NCBI GenBank assembly: GCA_947500295.1
Contig: CANMRM010000001.1
Span: 1-64,000 of the forward strand
Source: an uncultured Kordiimonas sp.
GTDB lineage: Bacteria; Pseudomonadota; Alphaproteobacteria; Sphingomonadales; Kordiimonadaceae
DNA: 64,000 nt
Direction: 5' to 3'
The position numbers and the translations under genes were made by a program. Below the pieces are notes generated by a model. That model saw nothing but the letters and a program-made list of their open reading frames with translations. It searched no databases and was not told the DNA's origin. Below, one piece after another: positions 8,582 through 17,422 of this stretch (its first letter is position 1; each line of letters opens with the position of its first letter).

Positions 8582-10054
8582 CTAAATTTGGGCTAGAATG
8601 TCAAAGGCTGCGCGCTCGCCTGATTCAAAAGCGCCTTCCATGCCGCGTTCCAGAAGGGCAGTGTGTTCTCCGGCAAAATGAATGTTGCCGTGAGGTTCTC
8701 GCATGTGGCCAGCATACTTCTGTACTTGGCCTGGACGCCAGAACACCCAGTCACCCGCACCGTGCACATCCCGATGACAAGACTGCACCAACAAAGGCTC
8801 CAGCGCGCCTTCAAGCGATGGCCTGATTTTGACCAGTTGTTTGATGGTGTAGTCGGCAGCCTGGGCGTCTGTCATGAAATCATATTTGTAAGCCTCGTCG
8901 CCGTTGATGAAGGCAATCGCCGATGACGGACTGCCATCTGGGCCCCTGTTAAGGACGGCGAAACGCTCAAACGGCGTGTCGGTCCACATGTTTTTTGGCA
9001 GACCGTCTTCATTCCAGAATTCCTTTTTGATGCCGAAATGAACCTGAATTGAAATACCGTAGTCGATCTCGTCGACCGCGCTGGATAGACGTGCCGACAA
9101 GCGAGGTGAAAATTTCACGTGACGCAGAACAGGATACGGGATCGAGCAGACCACATGCCGGGCCTTATACTCGGTTCCGTCCCCGCAATAGACAGTTACT
9201 TCGCCGCCAGTGTCTTCAAATGCCAAAACTGTTTTGCCAAGCTTCACGCCATTTTTAAGGCTATTCGCCATGGCGAACGGCATAAGCGAGTTCCCGCCCT
9301 TGATTTGTTGAACTGCGGGCAAGTCTGGGCGGGCCGCTGACATATTCCTGTTGAATTCACCCACGGCGTATCGACGCAGTTCATGGATGGCGGATGTATT
9401 GTCCATATGATCAGTATGAATGATGATGTTCATAAGGCGGACTATATTGTCGTCATAGCCCAGATACTTTTTCATATACTCGCTGTGTGGGATGTCGAAT
9501 TCCGCAAACTCAGGTTTAATCCAGTCATCAAGCGGTCGGCCCGACAGCGGATTGTTTTTGTGCGACAAGGTCCATAACAACCGATCAGGCGCAATCGTCC
9601 TCTCATCGCCCTTCAATGTATTGAGCGGATGGTTTGGCCATTCTTCTGCACTGAATTGCTGGCCCGCCAAATGGAAATATTTGGCGTTAGAGCGCACAGA
9701 GTCTGTCGGCTCAAACAATTCCAAATTCAAGCGTCGAGCCGTATCAAGCATACGTGCGTAATTTCCGCCGATCAGCTCGCCGGCCGCCTCAGGCTGCCCA
9801 GGCACACCCATCAATGTGTATACCCGCCCGCCAACACGATCGCGCCCCTCCAGGGTCAGCACATCAAGGCCCTGCTCTTCCAATAACATCGCCGCGTGCA
9901 GGCCGGAAAGTCCCGAGCCGATCACTAGCACGTCATGGATTTTTTGGCTTCGTGCACGCACAGGTGCCATGCCAGCAATATAGGCCGCGGCTCCACCCAG
10001 CAACACGTCGCGCCGACTAATTATGCCAGAAGGTTTGGAAAAATTTTGCGTCAT
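8582..10054 (-). CDS. Tat-exported FAD-dependent amine oxidase (left arm)
   Basis: Flavoprotein of about 490 residues in the monoamine/polyamine oxidase superfamily. The Tat signal SRRDVLLGGAAAYIAGM lies near the N-terminus, implying export of a folded, FAD-loaded enzyme. The dinucleotide-binding motif VIGSGLSGLHAA is followed by LEGRDRVGGRV, and the C-terminal FAD motif is IHFAGEHTALLERGMEGAFESGERAAFD. I prefer ATG 10054 over the TTG 12 nt upstream. It is the first gene of a leftward operon with CpcT-like, cytochrome c and FGE-fold genes. A clear homologue is at 15906-17420. Family members oxidise C-N or sometimes C-C bonds; the substrate cannot be read from sequence. Confidence 0.88.
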   Translation of the reverse strand: MTQNFSKPSGIISRRDVLLGGAAAYIAGMAPVRARSQKIHDVLVIGSGLSGLHAAMLLEEQGLDVLTLEGRDRVGGRVYTLMGVPGQPEAAGELIGGNYARMLDTARRLNLELFEPTDSVRSNAKYFHLAGQQFSAEEWPNHPLNTLKGDERTIAPDRLLWTLSHKNNPLSGRPLDDWIKPEFAEFDIPHSEYMKKYLGYDDNIVRLMNIIIHTDHMDNTSAIHELRRYAVGEFNRNMSAARPDLPAVQQIKGGNSLMPFAMANSLKNGVKLGKTVLAFEDTGGEVTVYCGDGTEYKARHVVCSIPYPVLRHVKFSPRLSARLSSAVDEIDYGISIQVHFGIKKEFWNEDGLPKNMWTDTPFERFAVLNRGPDGSPSSAIAFINGDEAYKYDFMTDAQAADYTIKQLVKIRPSLEGALEPLLVQSCHRDVHGAGDWVFWRPGQVQKYAGHMREPHGNIHFAGEHTALLERGMEGAFESGERAAFDILAQI

Positions 10055-10124
10055 GATCAGACTCAATATTGGAATTTTCGTCAGTGATTAAGTTGGTTCC
10101 AAAAGCCTAACATATATTATTGGG

Positions 10125-10152
10125 TATACAAGATATATATATGTGTATAAAA
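10125..10152. promoter_or_regulatory. AT-rich inverted repeat in the divergent promoter region
   Basis: TATACA at 10125-10130 and TGTATA at 10144-10149 flank an ATATATAT core, and ATGTGTATAAAA at 10141-10152 matches 11 of 12 bases of the half-site repeated in front of the TonB receptor (11005-11037). It sits between the leftward oxidase operon and the rightward IclR gene, so both could be controlled from here. Inferred operator of the IclR protein. Confidence 0.45.
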
Positions 10153-10219
10153 ACGATGTCTGTGAACTTTTTTAAAGTAGTGTGTTGGCGCACCTCCATG
10201 CACAAGGCGAGGATGTTTG

Positions 10220-10993
10220 ATGAGCGAAATTCCAATCAAATCCGTAAAACGAGTTTTTGAGATACTCGAATATTTTGATCAGCAACGCAGGCCTCTTGCC
10301 GCAAAGGAAGTGGCGGCAAAGCTTGGTTATCCGCTGATGAGCGCCCACGCTCTTATGAAAAGCATGCACTATCTTGGCTATCTGGATTTCGACCAACCGG
10401 ACTGGACCTACACACCTTCCAGGAATTTTCTGGACGTGCTGGACTGGGCATATGATTTCCTCGAGCGGGAAACGGAAATCCTCGACCTGATTAAGGCCGT
10501 AAACCATGAAACGAAAGAAACCGTGAACCTGAGTCGCCGGACACAGGCGCATGTCAAAATTCTTCATGGACATGAAACGTTGGAAGTGGTCGGCGTCAGC
10601 GTGAAAGCAGGCACAGAAATGCCCATCACTCAGTCCCTGACTGGTCTAACGGCATTGGCCTGCTTATCCAAGAGGGAATTCACAACGACTTGGTCTCGAC
10701 TTGAACGCTCAAACCCTGAGTATATTCAACTATTTGACCGTGAATTGCTGGATCAGATCTCGACGGAATTGGCGGCCTGCGGGACGGTGGCCGGCTATGA
10801 TTTTTTTGTAGATGGCATCAGCGCTGTATGCATGCCAGTTAAGGCAAAAATGACCAAAGAAACGCTGATAATCGGCGTTGTTGGACCAACAAATCGCATC
10901 CGCTCGAACGAAACCGCACACAGGAATACACTGGTTAAACTGGCCAATGAATATGGAGTAACGATCTGCCCACCCGGCAAGCCATTTTCTTAA
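10220..10993 (+). CDS. IclR-family transcriptional regulator
   Basis: DNA-binding regulator of 257 residues. The N-terminal winged helix (about residues 5-65) contains SVKRVFEILEYFDQQ, LAAKEVAAKLGYPLMSAHALMKSM and an LGYLD wing. The C-terminal effector domain has ETVNLSRRTQAHVKILH, PITQSLTGLTALACLS and the AGYDFFVDGISAVCMPVKA segment, matching IclR architecture. ATG 10220 has a GCGAGGA ribosome site; a TTG codon directly precedes it. The gene lies between the divergent arms of the oxidase cluster, where related AT-rich inverted repeats occur on both sides, so it is probably the cluster's pathway-specific regulator. Ligand unknown. Confidence 0.88.
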   Translation: MSEIPIKSVKRVFEILEYFDQQRRPLAAKEVAAKLGYPLMSAHALMKSMHYLGYLDFDQPDWTYTPSRNFLDVLDWAYDFLERETEILDLIKAVNHETKETVNLSRRTQAHVKILHGHETLEVVGVSVKAGTEMPITQSLTGLTALACLSKREFTTTWSRLERSNPEYIQLFDRELLDQISTELAACGTVAGYDFFVDGISAVCMPVKAKMTKETLIIGVVGPTNRIRSNETAHRNTLVKLANEYGVTICPPGKPFS

Positions 10994-11004
10994 TTTATAC
11001 ATGT

Positions 11005-11037
11005 ATGTGTATATAAATTGGCATTTTATATACACAT
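11005..11037. promoter_or_regulatory. Perfect 13-bp inverted repeat upstream of the TonB receptor (putative IclR operator)
   Basis: ATGTGTATATAAA (11005-11017) and its exact reverse complement TTTATATACACAT (11025-11037) are separated by 7 nt. A further half-site TTTATACATGT directly precedes it at 10994-11004. It has no U-tract and is very A+T rich, so it is more likely a DNA site than a terminator for the IclR gene, although it lies just past that gene's stop codon. Confidence 0.6.
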
Positions 11038-11149
11038 GTTGACATTTTCCTTCTGAGCCCTTCAAAAATTCCATGACATCAAAAGAGTCGCAGCATTCGA
11101 AAGCTGTCGATCAGTTTGTTGGGGCTTTTAAATCTGGAGGGGATGCCTA

Positions 11150-13489
11150 ATGACTAACGGAACAATCAAATGGCAGTTGCAGGTGAGCACACTGGCGTTG
11201 CTGATGGCCAACCCATCACTATCTGTTTCTGCACAACAAAGCGACGCAGATACTGAAGACGAACTCACACTTGAGACCATCACGGTTACAGCGCGGAAGA
11301 AAGAAGAAAACATTCTGCGTACACCAATCGCAATCACCGCATTTAGTGCGGAACGGATTAGCAGACTTGACCTGCAGGACATTCGCGACTTGCCGGGGTT
11401 CACGCCCGGGTTCGTTTACGAGGCTTTTGCCGGCGTGCCTGGCCGCTTTGACAACTCGCCTCGATTTAGGGGTGTAGACGTCAATACCTTGTCGCCGACG
11501 CGCCAAACTGCGTCCATCTTTGTCGATGGTATTTTTGTCGCTAACGGCATCCAGGGTATTCCGCTGATCGGAGTCGAACGAGTAGAGATCATTAAAGGCC
11601 CACAGTCAGCATTTTTCGGCCGAAATACATTCGGCGGTGCCGTCAATTATGTCACTCGCGCGCCTGGCGAGGAGTTTGGGGGAGAAATCTCGGGCCGGAT
11701 CGCGACCCGAGACGAATACCAGCTTGCCGGCGCGATCGAAGGACCGCTGGTGGAGGATGTGTTGAGCGCACGTATCAGCGGATCCTGGCGCGACAAGGGT
11801 GGACACTATACAAATTCCATCAATGGGGAAGAGCTGGGCCGCGAAAAAACCTGGTCTATTGACGGTTCACTATTTTTCACACCGTCCGAAAATTTCGATG
11901 CACGTCTGCGTGTCAATTATTTTGAAAATGAAGACAATCAGGCAGGGTATTCCTTTTCTGGGTTTCCAGAACACAATTGTGGCCCTTTCGGTGGCACTGA
12001 TACAACGATTTGCGGCAATGTCCAGTTGAACCAGCCAGGCGCCAATACGGAACAGTCAGAAGCCTTTTTCACCGCCTTGAATAACCTGACTGCCTTAAAC
12101 GGCGAACACCGGGATGAGTTCGGTCTGGATCGTCAAAGTTTGAGGATCAGTGGGCAATTCAACTATACGTTCCCGGATAGCAACATCGTCCTGAGTTCGC
12201 TCACCGGTTACAACGAAGAAGACGTCAACATTTTACGAGACGCGGATGACACTGCGGACAATGCCTTTGTTTCCTTTGCTGGCAGGCAATTTCGTGACTT
12301 CAGCCAAGAGGTACGCCTTGCTGGCACGTCTTTCGACGACAAACTGGATTGGTCGTTTGGGGCCAACTATTTCGATCAACGTTTTACCAACAACGGCGAA
12401 TTTATTGTTCCCCCGCTCGGTTTCTTCGCTTTTGGCGGCGGTGAGCCAGCAGAAGAAAACATCGAGACCTTTGGTGTTTTTGGTAGCCTGAGGTACGCCG
12501 TTTCCGATCGTGTCACACTGACCTTCGAAGGACGGTATCAGTCCGACCAGGTGCAGGAAGACGACGACATCACCGATGCCAACGGTCCGTCCAAAGGAAC
12601 ATTCAAAAACTTCCTGCCGCGTGCAATCATTGATTTCCAGGTCACACCAGAAACCCTATTGTATGCCAGTTATTCTGAAGGCAACCTGCCGGGTGGCTTC
12701 AACGGCGAAGTCGCAGCTCTGACGGCTGAGCAGTTCGCAGAATTGCAGGGTATCGAGCCACGCGTGGGCGCCACGTTCAACGAGGAAAAACTGACCAACT
12801 ATGAAGTTGGCGCCAAGCATGCGTTTGCCGATGGCAGAGGCAACGTTTCAGTTGCCGCTTTCTACATGGAACGTGCCAATCAAACCATTCGTCGATCGGA
12901 CCTGATTACCGACCCCACATCTGTGACCGGAACAGATCAAATAAATTACTTCATTAATATCGGTGCTTCTGAAATTCTTGGCGCGGAACTTGAGTCAACT
13001 TTCGTTGTATCGGAGATGCTCACGCTCGATGCCACGCTTGCCTATGTAGACGCCGAGATTAAAGAGTTTGAAACAGGTGTGTTCAACGAAGTTTTCGGGA
13101 CACCGGATGCATCTGGACAGTCTGCGGCGCGGTTCCCTAGGTGGAGCGGCTCGGTTTCTGCTTCATTCCAGGGCGAACTGTCCGATGAATCCAGCTGGTT
13201 TGCCCGGGTTGACACAACGTTCCAAAGCAAACGATATGCGGACGAACTTAACCTGACCAGCGCCGAAGGTGGTGCCCAGGTCAACGTGCGGGTCGGCGCA
13301 GAACTGGACAGTGGCCTCAGAGTGGAACTGTATGTCAGCAATCTGTTCGATGATGACACGCCGACAGCGATCAATCGCTTCCGTGACCTGTCGTTCGCAA
13401 CGCCCCTGTTTGATTTCAGCACGTTTGGATATCAGGTCGGCCTTCGAGATCGTCGGCAATTTGGCATTCGGTCCACTTACAATTTTTAG
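11150..13489 (+). CDS. TonB-dependent receptor of the oxidase cluster
   Basis: Outer-membrane receptor of 779 residues. The signal peptide ends at SVSAQQ, followed by the TonB-box region LETITVTARKKEENI. The plug has TPIAITAF, FRGVDVNTLSP, ASIFVDGIFVANG and VERVEIIKGPQSAFFGRNTFGGAVNYVT, and the barrel closes with RRQFGIRSTYNF. Start supported by GGAGGGG 7-8 nt upstream of ATG. It is preceded by the 11005-11037 inverted repeat and followed by hydrolase, DUF1330, VOC and amine-oxidase genes in the same direction. It probably brings the pathway's substrate into the periplasm, where the Tat-exported oxidases and CpcT-like proteins act. The ligand type (siderophore, pigment, other) is not determinable. 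Confidence 0.93.
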   Translation: MTNGTIKWQLQVSTLALLMANPSLSVSAQQSDADTEDELTLETITVTARKKEENILRTPIAITAFSAERISRLDLQDIRDLPGFTPGFVYEAFAGVPGRFDNSPRFRGVDVNTLSPTRQTASIFVDGIFVANGIQGIPLIGVERVEIIKGPQSAFFGRNTFGGAVNYVTRAPGEEFGGEISGRIATRDEYQLAGAIEGPLVEDVLSARISGSWRDKGGHYTNSINGEELGREKTWSIDGSLFFTPSENFDARLRVNYFENEDNQAGYSFSGFPEHNCGPFGGTDTTICGNVQLNQPGANTEQSEAFFTALNNLTALNGEHRDEFGLDRQSLRISGQFNYTFPDSNIVLSSLTGYNEEDVNILRDADDTADNAFVSFAGRQFRDFSQEVRLAGTSFDDKLDWSFGANYFDQRFTNNGEFIVPPLGFFAFGGGEPAEENIETFGVFGSLRYAVSDRVTLTFEGRYQSDQVQEDDDITDANGPSKGTFKNFLPRAIIDFQVTPETLLYASYSEGNLPGGFNGEVAALTAEQFAELQGIEPRVGATFNEEKLTNYEVGAKHAFADGRGNVSVAAFYMERANQTIRRSDLITDPTSVTGTDQINYFINIGASEILGAELESTFVVSEMLTLDATLAYVDAEIKEFETGVFNEVFGTPDASGQSAARFPRWSGSVSASFQGELSDESSWFARVDTTFQSKRYADELNLTSAEGGAQVNVRVGAELDSGLRVELYVSNLFDDDTPTAINRFRDLSFATPLFDFSTFGYQVGLRDRRQFGIRSTYNF

Positions 13490-13540
13490 AAGAGCCGTGG
13501 CAAGCGCCGGGCAAACAGCAATTGCTTAGCCTGGCAACCT

Positions 13541-13577
13541 TCCGGAGGTGGTTAGACCCCATCGAACCGCCTCCGGA
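13541..13577 (+). promoter_or_regulatory. Strong intergenic hairpin between receptor and hydrolase genes
   Basis: TCCGGAGGTGGTT at 13541-13553 pairs with AACCGCCTCCGGA at 13565-13577 (13 pairs, one G-U, 11-nt loop). No T-run follows directly, so it is a poor intrinsic terminator; it may be an mRNA-processing or stabilising structure that lowers expression of the downstream enzymes relative to the receptor. Confidence 0.5.
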
Positions 13578-13672
13578 CCCAATTTTGAAAAATACTGATT
13601 TAAGAAACCCCCAGTTTTCAATGGACGATACCCAGCCATTTGAAGCGCAACCAGCGGAAAGCGGTTACACCA

Positions 13673-14506
13673 ATGAGCAATTTGAAAAGACTTTTTGTCA
13701 ATGGCCGTTATGGGCAGGTCCATGCCAGGGTGAGTGGACCCGAAACCGCAACCAGGCGGCCGCTGGTATGCCTTCATATGTTCCCGCAGTCCGGCAGAAA
13801 TTTTGAATATTTTGTCGAAGCAGCCAGTGAAGATCGTCTTGTTGTAGCACCGGACTTTCCTGGCTATGGAGAGTCGAGCCCACCACCACATCCAATTTCT
13901 GCGGAAGATTATGCGAGTGCAACGTGGGATGCCATTGATGCATTGGAACTATGCAAAGTCCATGGACAGATTGATATTTTCGGTATTCATGCCGGGGCAA
14001 AGCTGGCCGTGGAGCTGGCCAATCAACGGCCAGGCGGTGTCAATCGAATAGCACTGTCTTCAGCCGCCGTACTCGATAAACCTGAGATAGAACGTCTCAA
14101 GGGTATTTTTTCTCCTATCAAACTGGACGAGGACGGTAGTCGGTTCAAACACCTTTGGCGGCTGCTGGTTGATAACCGAGGCCCCGAAATGTCCCTTGAA
14201 ATGTGCGCAACCAGTTTTGCCGAAATGTTGCGTGGAGGAGAAGGGTACGAGTGGGGACATATGGCCGTCTTCGAATACAACTATAAATTTGCCGATATTC
14301 TGACCAAAATCCAACACCCTGTGGCCCTGCTGAATCCGGGTGATGAACTTTACAAATATACGCCCCGGTCGGCGGAATTTCTTCCAAACTGCACCCTGAT
14401 AGATTTGCCGAACTGGACCCATGGCTACCTTGAAGCACACGCAGAGGCGGCAGCTGACATCATCACCCACTGGATGGATGGAACCTATAAAAAAGCCGCT
14501 GAATGA
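13673..14506 (+). CDS. Alpha/beta hydrolase-fold protein with His at the nucleophile position
   Basis: Cytoplasmic alpha/beta-hydrolase of 277 residues (ATG 13673; 11 extra residues are possible from an upstream start). The fold is clear: VCLHMFPQSGRNF near the oxyanion strand, VVAPDFPGYGESSPP, the nucleophile elbow and a C-terminal acid/base pair D224 (NPGDEL) and H250 (NWTHGYLEAH). The elbow reads G104-I-H106-A-G108, so the usual Ser/Asp/Cys is replaced by His. I recall other proteobacterial members with GxHTG-type elbows, so this may be a distinct subfamily with a non-classical mechanism rather than a dead enzyme. It begins the enzyme block after the receptor and is followed closely by DUF1330 and VOC genes, suggesting shared catabolism. 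Confidence 0.85.
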   Translation: MSNLKRLFVNGRYGQVHARVSGPETATRRPLVCLHMFPQSGRNFEYFVEAASEDRLVVAPDFPGYGESSPPPHPISAEDYASATWDAIDALELCKVHGQIDIFGIHAGAKLAVELANQRPGGVNRIALSSAAVLDKPEIERLKGIFSPIKLDEDGSRFKHLWRLLVDNRGPEMSLEMCATSFAEMLRGGEGYEWGHMAVFEYNYKFADILTKIQHPVALLNPGDELYKYTPRSAEFLPNCTLIDLPNWTHGYLEAHAEAAADIITHWMDGTYKKAAE

Positions 14507-14547
14507 TGATCCAAACCACCCACTAATCAATTAAGGGAAGTAACAAG

Positions 14548-14844
14548 ATGACGGCATTTATGGTTATCGCCTGCAAAATTCATGATCGCGACAAGTTTGT
14601 TAGTGGATATGGACAAACTGTTCCCAAGATCGTCGAGCAGTACGGCGGTGAATACATAATCGTCGCGCCCGGCGCGACGCTTCTTGAAGGCAATCTCGAA
14701 GGATATTCCTCCATTGCGATTTCCAAATGGCCGACGAAGGAAGCGGCTCTGAAATTCTGGAACTCGGATGACTATGCTGAGGTCAAGAAACTGCGTGAAG
14801 GACTGGCCGACGCAGAAGTTCTGGTTGTGGAAATGCCAGCCTAA
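14548..14844 (+). CDS. DUF1330-family protein
   Basis: Small protein of 98 residues with a dimeric alpha+beta barrel (ferredoxin-like) signature of DUF1330: TAFMVIACKIHDRDKFVSGY, VEQYGGEYIIVAPG, LEG, then SIAISKWPTKEAALKFWNS and DDYAEVKKLREGLADAEVLVVE. A clear AAGGGAAG ribosome site precedes the ATG. DUF1330 proteins are structurally related to small monooxygenase/dehydrochlorinase-like barrels but most have no assigned reaction. It lies between the alpha/beta hydrolase and VOC genes in a rightward operon, so it is probably a pathway enzyme or auxiliary factor. Confidence 0.88.
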   Translation: MTAFMVIACKIHDRDKFVSGYGQTVPKIVEQYGGEYIIVAPGATLLEGNLEGYSSIAISKWPTKEAALKFWNSDDYAEVKKLREGLADAEVLVVEMPA

Positions 14845-14881
14845 TTGAATTCCAGATAAGTAATTCCCTACGGAGAGACAA

Positions 14882-15880
14882 TTGTCCGAAGATATTTTTC
14901 AACCACAAAGTTCGCCTGACGACGCCCTCGTTGAACAGCTGCATACCATCACTTACCTCACGGCAGACAAAGCGACCGTAGAGCAGGCATTGCGAACTGG
15001 CTACAAGCTCGATTGGACTGGGTGGAAAAAGCCGAAAGCTCCCGAGTTGGATCAGCTGAATTCATATTTCGGTCTGGTCGGAACCGACTGGGAAATGGCT
15101 TCATTCTATGCGGTGGGGACCGGCAGAAATGTCGGCATCAGAGTAATCTATAGCCCGGAGCCAGCCGATATCGTACGCGATGAGTATGACGGCTTCCTTA
15201 CCGGCGGCGCGACAATCAGTTTTCCCAAGCCAGATTTGTATGACCATGAAAAATTGATGGATTCCATCGGCATCAAGTCCACCATTGGGGTGAAGGAAAT
15301 GGAATTCCAGAGCCCGACTGGCGAAGTTTATGTTTCTGCAGAAATTGTCTATTTTGCGCCTGAAAACATATACCTCATGGCGGTCAAACGGCCTGAAATT
15401 TTTGTGCCAGTAGGCCCCATGGATCCTGATACTGAAATCGGCGGCGCAGCTTACTCGGCCAGATGTGTCGAAAATGCTGATCAGGTCATCAATTTTATGC
15501 ACGATGTATTGGGGTATGAAATTCGTCGCGACGTGGAATTTGAAATTGGTGAGAAATCAGCGCTTCTGATGCCGCAAGGGGCAAAAGAGCGCTTTATTCA
15601 AGCGTTTGCTCCGGGATCATGCACTGGATATTGCGTTATCATGGATCACGGGGACAACAACCGCCCCAGCACTGCATCCAGTTTTGGGCCGCCCTCTCGC
15701 GGCATTGTGATGTGGTCTTTCAGAACCAAGAATTTGGATGAAGTCATCCGCCGAGCAAATAGTTGTGACACACGAATTCTGAAGGCGCCGCAATTCCTGG
15801 ACAGCCCATTTCTGGGAAGCAAAAGAGTTGTAGTTTTGGAAGACCCGAGCGGTTTTCATATCGAAGTTTTTGAAGACTAA
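14882..15880 (+). CDS. Two-domain VOC-superfamily protein (glyoxalase/extradiol dioxygenase fold)
   Basis: Protein of 332 residues starting at TTG 14882; the choice is supported by GGAGAGA 6 nt upstream. Two vicinal-oxygen-chelate-like modules are visible: about 20-170 (LHTITYLTADKATVEQAL to EIVYFAPENIYLMAV) and 185-332 (YSARCVENADQVINFMHDVLGYEI to VVLEDPSGFHIEVFED). The C-terminal EDPSGFHIEVFE strand is the VOC hallmark, with H and E as metal-ligand candidates. No signal peptide. Possible roles are ring-cleaving dioxygenase, isomerase or lyase. It directly precedes the second amine oxidase, with the stop codon about 25 nt before that gene's probable start. Confidence 0.8.
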   Translation: MSEDIFQPQSSPDDALVEQLHTITYLTADKATVEQALRTGYKLDWTGWKKPKAPELDQLNSYFGLVGTDWEMASFYAVGTGRNVGIRVIYSPEPADIVRDEYDGFLTGGATISFPKPDLYDHEKLMDSIGIKSTIGVKEMEFQSPTGEVYVSAEIVYFAPENIYLMAVKRPEIFVPVGPMDPDTEIGGAAYSARCVENADQVINFMHDVLGYEIRRDVEFEIGEKSALLMPQGAKERFIQAFAPGSCTGYCVIMDHGDNNRPSTASSFGPPSRGIVMWSFRTKNLDEVIRRANSCDTRILKAPQFLDSPFLGSKRVVVLEDPSGFHIEVFED

Positions 15881-15905
15881 CAGCAAAGGCAAGACGGAGG
15901 CTGGC

Positions 15906-17420
15906 GTGAATAAGAAAGCAGAATCAACAGGATCATTGTCGGCATCGACGGCGGTTTCACGACGCGCTTTTATCGCAACAGGGTCTGCCGGTTTGGCAAC
16001 CCTCGGCTTGCCTCGGGTTTTTGGTGCGGCTACTCAAAAAAAGCCAGATGTGCTCGTCATCGGCGCAGGCTTGTCTGGGTTGAACGCCGCGCTGATGTTG
16101 GAGGACTCCGGTTTCAGTGTAACCGTTCTTGAAGGATCGGACCATATCGGTGGTCGAGTGATGACCTCGAAGGAAACTGATGTTCCGGGCCACCCCGAAT
16201 TGGGTGCGAGCGGCGTTGGTGGCCACTATGCCGGCGTTCGCCATATGGCCGAACGGTTTAATGTTTCGCTGGTCAGAGAGCGGCCACGCACAGACTCCCG
16301 CAAAGGCGAATTGATGTACCACGTGCGAGGTTCCGGCATTCAAGTCCCGGAATGGCAACACCATAAATTAAACCCGTTTGCCACCGAGGCCCGCAGAAAC
16401 ATCCCACTACACATATTCCAGTTCCTGGCAGCGGGCGAAATAGAGAATCCGCTACCAATCGGCAACCTTGAGGCCTGGCAGAATGGCACGTATGGCGACT
16501 ATGACGTCTCGGTTTTTGACTTTTTGAAAGCCAGGGGTGTACCGGATACGGCCATTCGTCTGGGTACCGGCACCAATATGAGCTACGGCACTCATGCCCG
16601 CGACTTATCCCTCCTCATGGCTCTTCAAAGTGGCAACTTAATCCGGAGTCTTTACGGCGGCTCCGGCCAGTTTGAACGCGTGCCAAGAGCCGGCAAAGGC
16701 GGCAACCAGCGCATTCCTGAGGCGATGGCTAACGGCTTGTCTTCGGAAATCATCCGCAAACAGCATGTTGTTTCAATCCGCTCGACAGACGAAGGCATCG
16801 AAGTTCACACCAAAGACCGCCGCGTGTTTAAAGCAAAGTATTGCATATGCACTGTGCCGTTTTCCGCCCTACGCCATGTGCACGTCGAGCCTTATCTGGA
16901 AGGCCTGCAGGCTGAGGCAGTTCAAACGCTGGGCTACACCCCTGTATTCCAGGCCCATTTTGTCCCAACCCAAAAATATTGGGAGATGGATGAAATGCCA
17001 CCAAGCATGTGGACCGACAAATCACCAGGACGGTTTATGGCGCTTAAAAACGATCCGGCCCGACCCAATGAGGTAACCAGCTGTCTTGCCTATGTAAATG
17101 GCTCCATGGCCCTGTATCTCGACAAGCTCAGGCCCGAGGATGCCGTAGCGCTGATTTTGTCGGATCTTGCCGACATGCGACCCACCACCAAAGGTGCGTT
17201 AAAGTTGGTTAAAACCTGGTCGTGGAACAGAAACCCTTTCGCTGGTGGGGCGTATGCCTATTGGAAACCGGGCCAGATAACACGCTTTTCGAGTGAAATG
17301 CGGACCCCGTGGCATCGCATTCATTTTGCAGGAGAACATACGGCCGTTTTGAACCGCGGCATGGAAGGCGCCATGGAATCAGGCGAGCGCGCAGCTTTTG
17401 AAGTAATGGATAGGCTATAG
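15906..17420 (+). CDS. Tat-signal FAD-dependent amine oxidase (right arm)
   Basis: Flavin amine oxidase of 504 residues, homologous along its length to the one at 8582-10054. GTG 15906 is preferred because GACGGAGG stands 7 nt upstream; a TTG at 15870 in the same frame would overlap the VOC gene. A Tat-like segment SRRAFIATGSAGLATLGLP is followed by VIGAGLSGLNAALMLED (FAD/ADP binding), LEGSDHIGGRV, WKPGQITRFS and IHFAGEHTAVLNRGMEGAMESGERAAFE. Its stop is 2 nt before a small HTH gene. Two related exported oxidases in opposite arms suggest successive or alternative oxidations of related substrates. Confidence 0.88.
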   Translation: MNKKAESTGSLSASTAVSRRAFIATGSAGLATLGLPRVFGAATQKKPDVLVIGAGLSGLNAALMLEDSGFSVTVLEGSDHIGGRVMTSKETDVPGHPELGASGVGGHYAGVRHMAERFNVSLVRERPRTDSRKGELMYHVRGSGIQVPEWQHHKLNPFATEARRNIPLHIFQFLAAGEIENPLPIGNLEAWQNGTYGDYDVSVFDFLKARGVPDTAIRLGTGTNMSYGTHARDLSLLMALQSGNLIRSLYGGSGQFERVPRAGKGGNQRIPEAMANGLSSEIIRKQHVVSIRSTDEGIEVHTKDRRVFKAKYCICTVPFSALRHVHVEPYLEGLQAEAVQTLGYTPVFQAHFVPTQKYWEMDEMPPSMWTDKSPGRFMALKNDPARPNEVTSCLAYVNGSMALYLDKLRPEDAVALILSDLADMRPTTKGALKLVKTWSWNRNPFAGGAYAYWKPGQITRFSSEMRTPWHRIHFAGEHTAVLNRGMEGAMESGERAAFEVMDRL

Positions 17421-17422
17421 CC

